A stretch of DNA of 64,000 bases, taken from Diphasiastrum complanatum. Taxonomy: Eukaryota; Streptophyta; Lycopodiopsida; Lycopodiales; Lycopodiaceae. Within the stretch, counting starts at the first letter, position 1, and every line of letters begins with the position of its first letter. The position numbers and the translations under genes are program-made. The notes under the pieces were generated by a model that searched no databases, was not told the DNA's origin, and worked only from the letters and a program-made list of their open reading frames with translations. The stretch lies in the NCBI GenBank assembly GCA_029204225.1, contig CM055104.1, positions 52,816,294 to 52,880,293 on the forward strand, written 5' to 3'. This document shows positions 58,860-64,000 of this stretch, in pieces.

Positions 58860-60870
58860 ACATAATCTTAAAATCAGCTTTCTATCAACCTCAGTTGGTT
58901 TGGTTTGAAACCAACCCATGCTCTGTCTCACCTCCTATTCCCTTCTGCCTTTGATGCTCCATTCCTTCAAATAGTTTGTGATCCATCAAAGAGTCTACAA
59001 TCCATGATAAAACATGGGTGGTAGGTCACATTTCTATTTCAAAGGGTTGTTGCATCACAAAGCCTGTTTGCAACAGCCCTTGCATTTTTACCCACTCACC
59101 AGTTCTTCATGAATTGGTGAGCAGATACCATGGAAAGATGCCCTATAACCATGTAAGTACGCATTCATTGAAAATGATGTCAAAATAGGGTTAACCAATT
59201 AGTGCCATCATTTCCATGCAACATGCTCACAATCTCAACCCATTGAGAGGGTGAACGGGTTTGTAAGAAATGAGAATATCAGTTGTTTAGCAAGAACGGG
59301 TGGTTGGGGTCGAGATCAATGATTCAAATGGAAAGTAACGAAGATTAGGATGTCATTTGTGAGATCATTCTAGCTTCACTGATCACTTTTGCATGTAAGT
59401 TTGTCTCAATGGGTCAAGGAATGATTGCATACATGGAAAGATCATTTCATTCACATGTGGATTGTAGAAGAGGGAACCTTGGGCAAAGGCGACGTCATTC
59501 ATGGGTGAATGGGCTACATGGAAAGACACCCTAATCTCATGTGCCCTTTGCTTTGGGGTTGGGGCTAATGATTAGCTGTTTTTTCCACCAACAAGGTTCC
59601 CCTTGGTTCTTTCATGTCTCCTCTTCTTGCATTGAGGTATAGGTTTTCTTTCTCTTGGAGGTGTATTCCTTGTCTCTATTTGAGCTTGTCTCTCTTCACC
59701 TTGAAGAAGCTCTCTCTAATTCATCATGAGTTCTTTGCAATCAATATCCACTTAGCTAGAGTACATAATCATGTTGAGTGAGTTGTTGACTTCAATGTGA
59801 GGTGTACTATTAGATTCTTGAATGCTTTATCACAGGAGAACCTAACCAATGGTGGATAAAAAATACTTTTAGCATAGATGTTCCATCAAGTGCTTGAATG
59901 GAAAGCCTATGTTTGAGTGACATAATGGATGGACCAATCCTTTTAAAGGAGAGATGTTATTGATTTGACAACCAAGCCTTTTACAAAAAAGTATTGGGTC
60001 TCCCAATAATGGGTCACAAGGCATCAAGCTTAAGCCACTAATCATGGTTTAATCATGATGTTTATCTTAACAAATAAACCTTACTTGACTCGAATTCAAA
60101 CTAGACTAGATCATGTTACACTAAAGTTCATATAGAACAATGCTCATAAAGAATTTGCAAGAGTTTAACAATCAACCAATCAGTTTCCGTTTGTAAGAAA
60201 CATTGAACTAAGACCTCCCAGATTTAGCTTTTCTTAATCAAATTATTCTTTTGATGGCAGTTGAAAGGAAAATTTGATTGCCCAATTTTACAATCAATAA
60301 AAATTTAAATCACTCAATTTTTTCAAGTACCATTTTTATGATCAAAATGTAATCAAACTATTCAAAGTAGAAAAGGTAAAAATGAAACCTAGTTGTTTGT
60401 TTTTCAAAAAAACATTGTTTTAAAAAAAAAAAACACTTGGAAGATAGAAGAGGAAAAAGAAGAGGAGCAACGGGGGAGGTTAGAAAAATATAATGGTTCC
60501 GGAACGAACATCAATTTTGAAAAAAAAATCTAGAAGAATGAAAAAGAAATGTTCTTTAGAAACTTGCTTTTCAAGAGATTCAAGTTTGAAATACCAATCA
60601 TTGAGAGCAACAATGAGATAAAAGTTGAAGTATTTTTTTCATGGCTTGATCCTCATCAAGTCTATAAGTCTTGCACCCTTCTACGTACATATGAAGAAAC
60701 CAATTAGGGTCACTAAAATTCCTAGTACTATAGATAAATCAATGAAGGTGACAATTATTGTTTGCTATAAAAGCATTTATAGAAAGTTATTGGCATTGCA
60801 AGTTTTATATTCATGAGGCAAATGATGAAGGAAATAAGAGGTTAGAATCTGATCGACTTTGTCTCCTATA
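58860..60870. other. Unassigned, possibly decayed retroelement interior
   Basis: No confident gene. On the minus strand near 60620-60720 a short segment (YVEGCKTYRLDEDQAMKKIL) resembles gypsy gag in style but has no supporting context. Poly-A and poly-T runs are common around 60400-60520. Confidence 0.3.
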
Positions 60871-60874
60871 AGTA

Positions 60875-61215
60875 GCTCTGGTACCACTGATGAAGAGTTG
60901 CTGCACGAAACAAAGCCAAAAAGGATTTGCTTTTGTACTCTCTTCACTTCGATGGACTCGGATAGAATTTGATTCTGACTGGTGGCTACTTAATACCTTT
61001 GATCATATTTACAATCTTCCAAAGTGTAGACAGACACTGTTGACCTACGTTTTAAATTCATTTAAGCATTCAACAAGATTGAGCCAGTGTGCAGAATAAG
61101 AATAAACAACTGAACATGTATAGACAATGATCTGACATCAAAACATTCGATATCATTCAAGATAAGAAAAGCATGTGCATAACAACTACTGTATTATCAA
61201 TGATCTTTTCTTGAG
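60875..61215 (-). repeat. Diverged copia A-like LTR end with primer site
   Basis: GCTCTGGTACCA (60875-60886) is a primer site in reverse complement with one change. From 60888 the sequence parallels 20316-20600 (for example GTAGACAGACACTGTTG and CATTCAACAAGATT). It is more diverged than the two copia A LTRs are from each other, so it is a separate, older family member. Confidence 0.65.
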
Positions 61216-61891
61216 CACTTTCATGTGCCAAATCCCAAACTAATAGCAATAACAATGAAGTAAAGCTAAAAGCAAGAAGAGAACAAGACAATTATGATAG
61301 CATATCAATTGAAGACTAGAAACATGGAGATCTCAATGGAATCACATTAGCAATGAAAGAAAGAGTACAAGACATTAACATGGGCATTGATTCATGTGGA
61401 TAGGGCACATGAGACCTAACAATGGAGATCCCTATGGCTCACATTCACTAGGATGAGGCAAGAAGCTCTCACTTGCAAATGAGCCAAAAGATTCAAAAAT
61501 TGATGTCTCTTGCCTAGTTATAGACAATGCCCTTACTTAATTAAACATAATTATCTTGAAGGATATTTAGCCCTTTGTTAAGTATTATTTATCCTTAGTG
61601 GCCTATTATCCTACAATGGGCCCTTAGTGGCCTATTATCCTTATTAAATGCTTGGAGGGCCTAAAGAGGGAACCACCTTGTTCTTAAGGCTAATAGCTCC
61701 TTTTGGGCCTACAAAGCTTAGATTGGATAGTATCTTGCATGTATACGCATGGATGTACTAAAAGTACATGACACTCTTCTTACTTAAACATTTTTGTCCT
61801 CAAAAATGAAGATATCCGCTTAGTAACTCTAGTGATACATTTCAAATTGTATCAATGGAGAATATCATTTCCAACAACTTCATGGTAATAG

Positions 61892-62341
61892 TCATGGCCA
61901 CGTTTGAATAAACAAGCTGTTGACCCACGAATTTTCTTCATCAGGAAGGTTCTTCCAATTAATTAGATATTCTTTTATTAGCTTCCCATTTCGCAATACC
62001 TTGTCCCGATATCCAACAATTTTGGCTAGTTCTAGAACCATATTACCCTCATGATCCAATGGTGGTAGGGTAGCAGTTGCAGTTGAGTGTTCTTCCAAAC
62101 TCCTCTTTAGAAGAGATACATGGAACACACGATGCATACGTGTTGTTGATGGTAGATCTAGTTCTTGATTCAACTCCCCGATCTTCTTCACAATCTTGAA
62201 GAGTCCAAAAAATCTGGGAGCTATTTTTTCGCTTTGACTTTTCTTCAGCTTAGTGTATCTATAAGGTTGTAACCTTAAATACACATAATCCTCTTGGGCA
62301 AACTCACGAAAAGTCCATTTTTGATCAACATATTGCTTCAT
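61892..62341 (-). pseudogene. Ty3/gypsy integrase C-terminal end with chromodomain
   Basis: A 149-codon minus-strand frame. It begins with a WTFREFAQEDYVYLRLQPYR integrase C-terminal motif and a HRVFHVSLLKRSL linker. It ends in a chromodomain-like segment (AKIVGYRDKVLRNG, then YLINWKNLPDEENSW). This arrangement defines chromoviruses among plant gypsy elements, whose chromodomain steers integration. The rest of pol is absent except weak integrase-like traces up to about 62400. The flank to the left (61560-61890) may include the 3' end. Confidence 0.88.
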
Positions 62342-62419
62342 TCATATCTGAGCTGCTTTAATGTGCTCTTGACTGGCTCTCAAAATATCAGTCATGTGCT
62401 GTGCAACAATGAATTCTTG

Positions 62420-64000
62420 GTGATATTTATTTTTTGTCACTCTAATAGGTTGCATGGTGACATCAAAAATAAGTTGAATTTTCTATTGCAAATTGTTGCT
62501 GAAAAATCTCATTCTTGTAGTACTAAACTTAAGGAGAACTTAGACATGTTATGGATTGCTAGCTACAAAATTTATGGCTTTTTGATAACAGTAATTTAAT
62601 CTAATTGTGTGCATGTTTGACAATTTTAAGTAGAGATGTGTTAACGAAGATTCACATCCTTATTTGTATGGCAAATGAGCAAACATTCAGATGCCTAGGT
62701 CTAAAATTTGCACTCTCTCACTTAATCTCCACCCTTGGATGGGCATCTTCTTATAGTTGGCATATAATGCATGTGCAAGACCTAATGAAAGTAGTTGGGT
62801 TAACAGGAATTGTGTAACTCTTGACTCATAATGTGTCTAAGTCTACCAAATCGAGCAATAAATAAAATTAAATTTGACCGCCTTCACATTTTACATGTGT
62901 TAGAGGCCATCAAAAGATTATGTGTAAATGTTCTACATGCAAAAGTCCTTACTATAGATTTTCAATTTCAAGTTCATTTCATTTAACTATAACATACTTA
63001 GAAAGTCAATAAGTGCTTTCTGATATTCAAATGCTCACTTTGTAAGTACTAGACCCAACAGATGAGATAGCTTACTACAACGAAGGTTCTTCTCGAAAGT
63101 ATTATCGATCATTGAAGTGTATGGTTGAAAAAGAGTTAAAAAAAAGAAAAGGTAGGCAGAGGCTATGTCTTTAAAAGTGTACAATATATTATGTTGTGTA
63201 CATGGTAGGTAATCTAGAGTTTTTATTGAAATTCATAGAAAACTCCATCGTGGTTGATGCAAATATTGCTCATGTATTGTACAATATCAGGAAATGGTAG
63301 GTCGACACATACCAAAAAAATTATTCAATATGATTGACCAGGTTGAGGATGCCAACATAGTAACATGTGCAAGATATTGATGCACAGTTGTTCTAGCATC
63401 ACAATCCAGCTAGTATGTTGTCCTTTCAAAAAAAAGTAAAAAAATAAAGTGCTGCTTTCATTCACTTTTTATCATACAAAGTCCAATTAAAGTACATTAG
63501 CCTTGCAAATCCCTTATCATGTGATCATACAACTGATAAGTTGGCATACTATGATAATGAAAGCTTTTAGATTTTGCATTACCTAAAATATAATAACTTG
63601 CTCTCTAGAAGTAAAGGGAAAATTTTTTAAAAATTTTAATATTAGAAAATTTTTGTAATGCACATGTAGTTTTTGACTCTTCATACTGAAAAGGTTTTGC
63701 AATTCCATTGGCATGTGCCAAAAGTAATGTATTCTTTGTATATGGACAAAATATGATACTTATATTAAGCATTTAGTACCTTGAAAAAAAACAAATTGCA
63801 GGACATTTGAGCTACCAAATTTATTTGTAATGGTAATCATTATGTCATGCATTATTTATCAACTCAAATAGATTGAAATGAGTATGAAAAATTTTCTTGG
63901 TTGTGTTATAATATTTACAATATGTGTGTACATATTGAGTATTATCAATAATTATATCAATAAGTTGTCATGTGGGCAAATGCGAATATTTGATTTAGGT
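62420..64000. other. No gene recognised to the window end
   Basis: AT-rich, short frames, no domain and no clear repeat. Confidence 0.6.

Noticed and set aside
58714-58931. Frames with poly-Gly and poly-Pro on the two strands
   Set aside because: They are produced by the G-run tract, which reads open on both strands.
1-64000. CRISPR arrays, tRNA or rRNA genes
   Set aside because: No spaced identical repeats and no cloverleaf or rRNA-like segments were noticed. The tRNA-like words found are retrotransposon primer sites.

Overview
The window is a repeat-rich, AT-rich stretch of a plant nuclear genome. Evidence: several families of Ty1/copia LTR retrotransposons with tRNA-Met-type primer sites, fragments of Ty3/gypsy elements (one with a chromodomain), short GT-AG introns, and a broken gene of the plant NFD4/nodulin-like MFS transporter family. 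Nothing bacterial or organellar is visible. I cannot name the species; a land plant with a large repeat fraction is all the sequence supports.

Layout. 1-2295: one arm of a DNA transposon carrying a multi-exon gene of unknown function. 2296-6342: 3' half of an old copia (family A), its 3' LTR split by another LTR element (4374-5995). 6442-12824: a complete, very young copia (655-bp LTRs differing at one base, 5-bp target duplication TTTTC, uninterrupted 1315-codon gag-pol). 12830-15227: unassigned sequence, then an LTR plus leader. 15228-19546: the other arm of the DNA transposon, with a decayed transposase-like gene facing a second reading frame. 19547-20660: 5' half of copia A, inverted. 21837-23506: NFD4-like MFS pseudogene. 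24200-27050: AT-rich, no gene seen. 27233-47332: a minus-strand tandem of two related copia elements (E and D) sharing one LTR; D is interrupted by copia C (33498-42956, duplication ATCTT), and C by copia B (34267-38669, duplication TTAGT). 47600-50760: copia and gypsy fragments. 51115-58700: mostly unique sequence with weak gene-like pieces. 58822-58854: a G-run tract. 60875-62400: LTR and gypsy remnants.

Most interesting observation. Copia A is broken at a single codon, and its two halves, now 17 kb apart and in opposite orientation, each abut the same 35-bp sequence. Read in copia orientation the two 35-mers are perfect terminal inverted repeats (beginning CATTAGAGGAG) flanked by a 3-bp duplication AGA. 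A DNA transposon therefore inserted into copia A and was later cut by an inversion. Its arms carry a DDE-like gene with a Cys-x2-Cys motif and another gene that points inward from the opposite end. I cannot place it in a known superfamily. A second theme is a 10-bp palindrome, CACACGTGTG (G-box core), found ten times in LTRs and leaders of different copia families.
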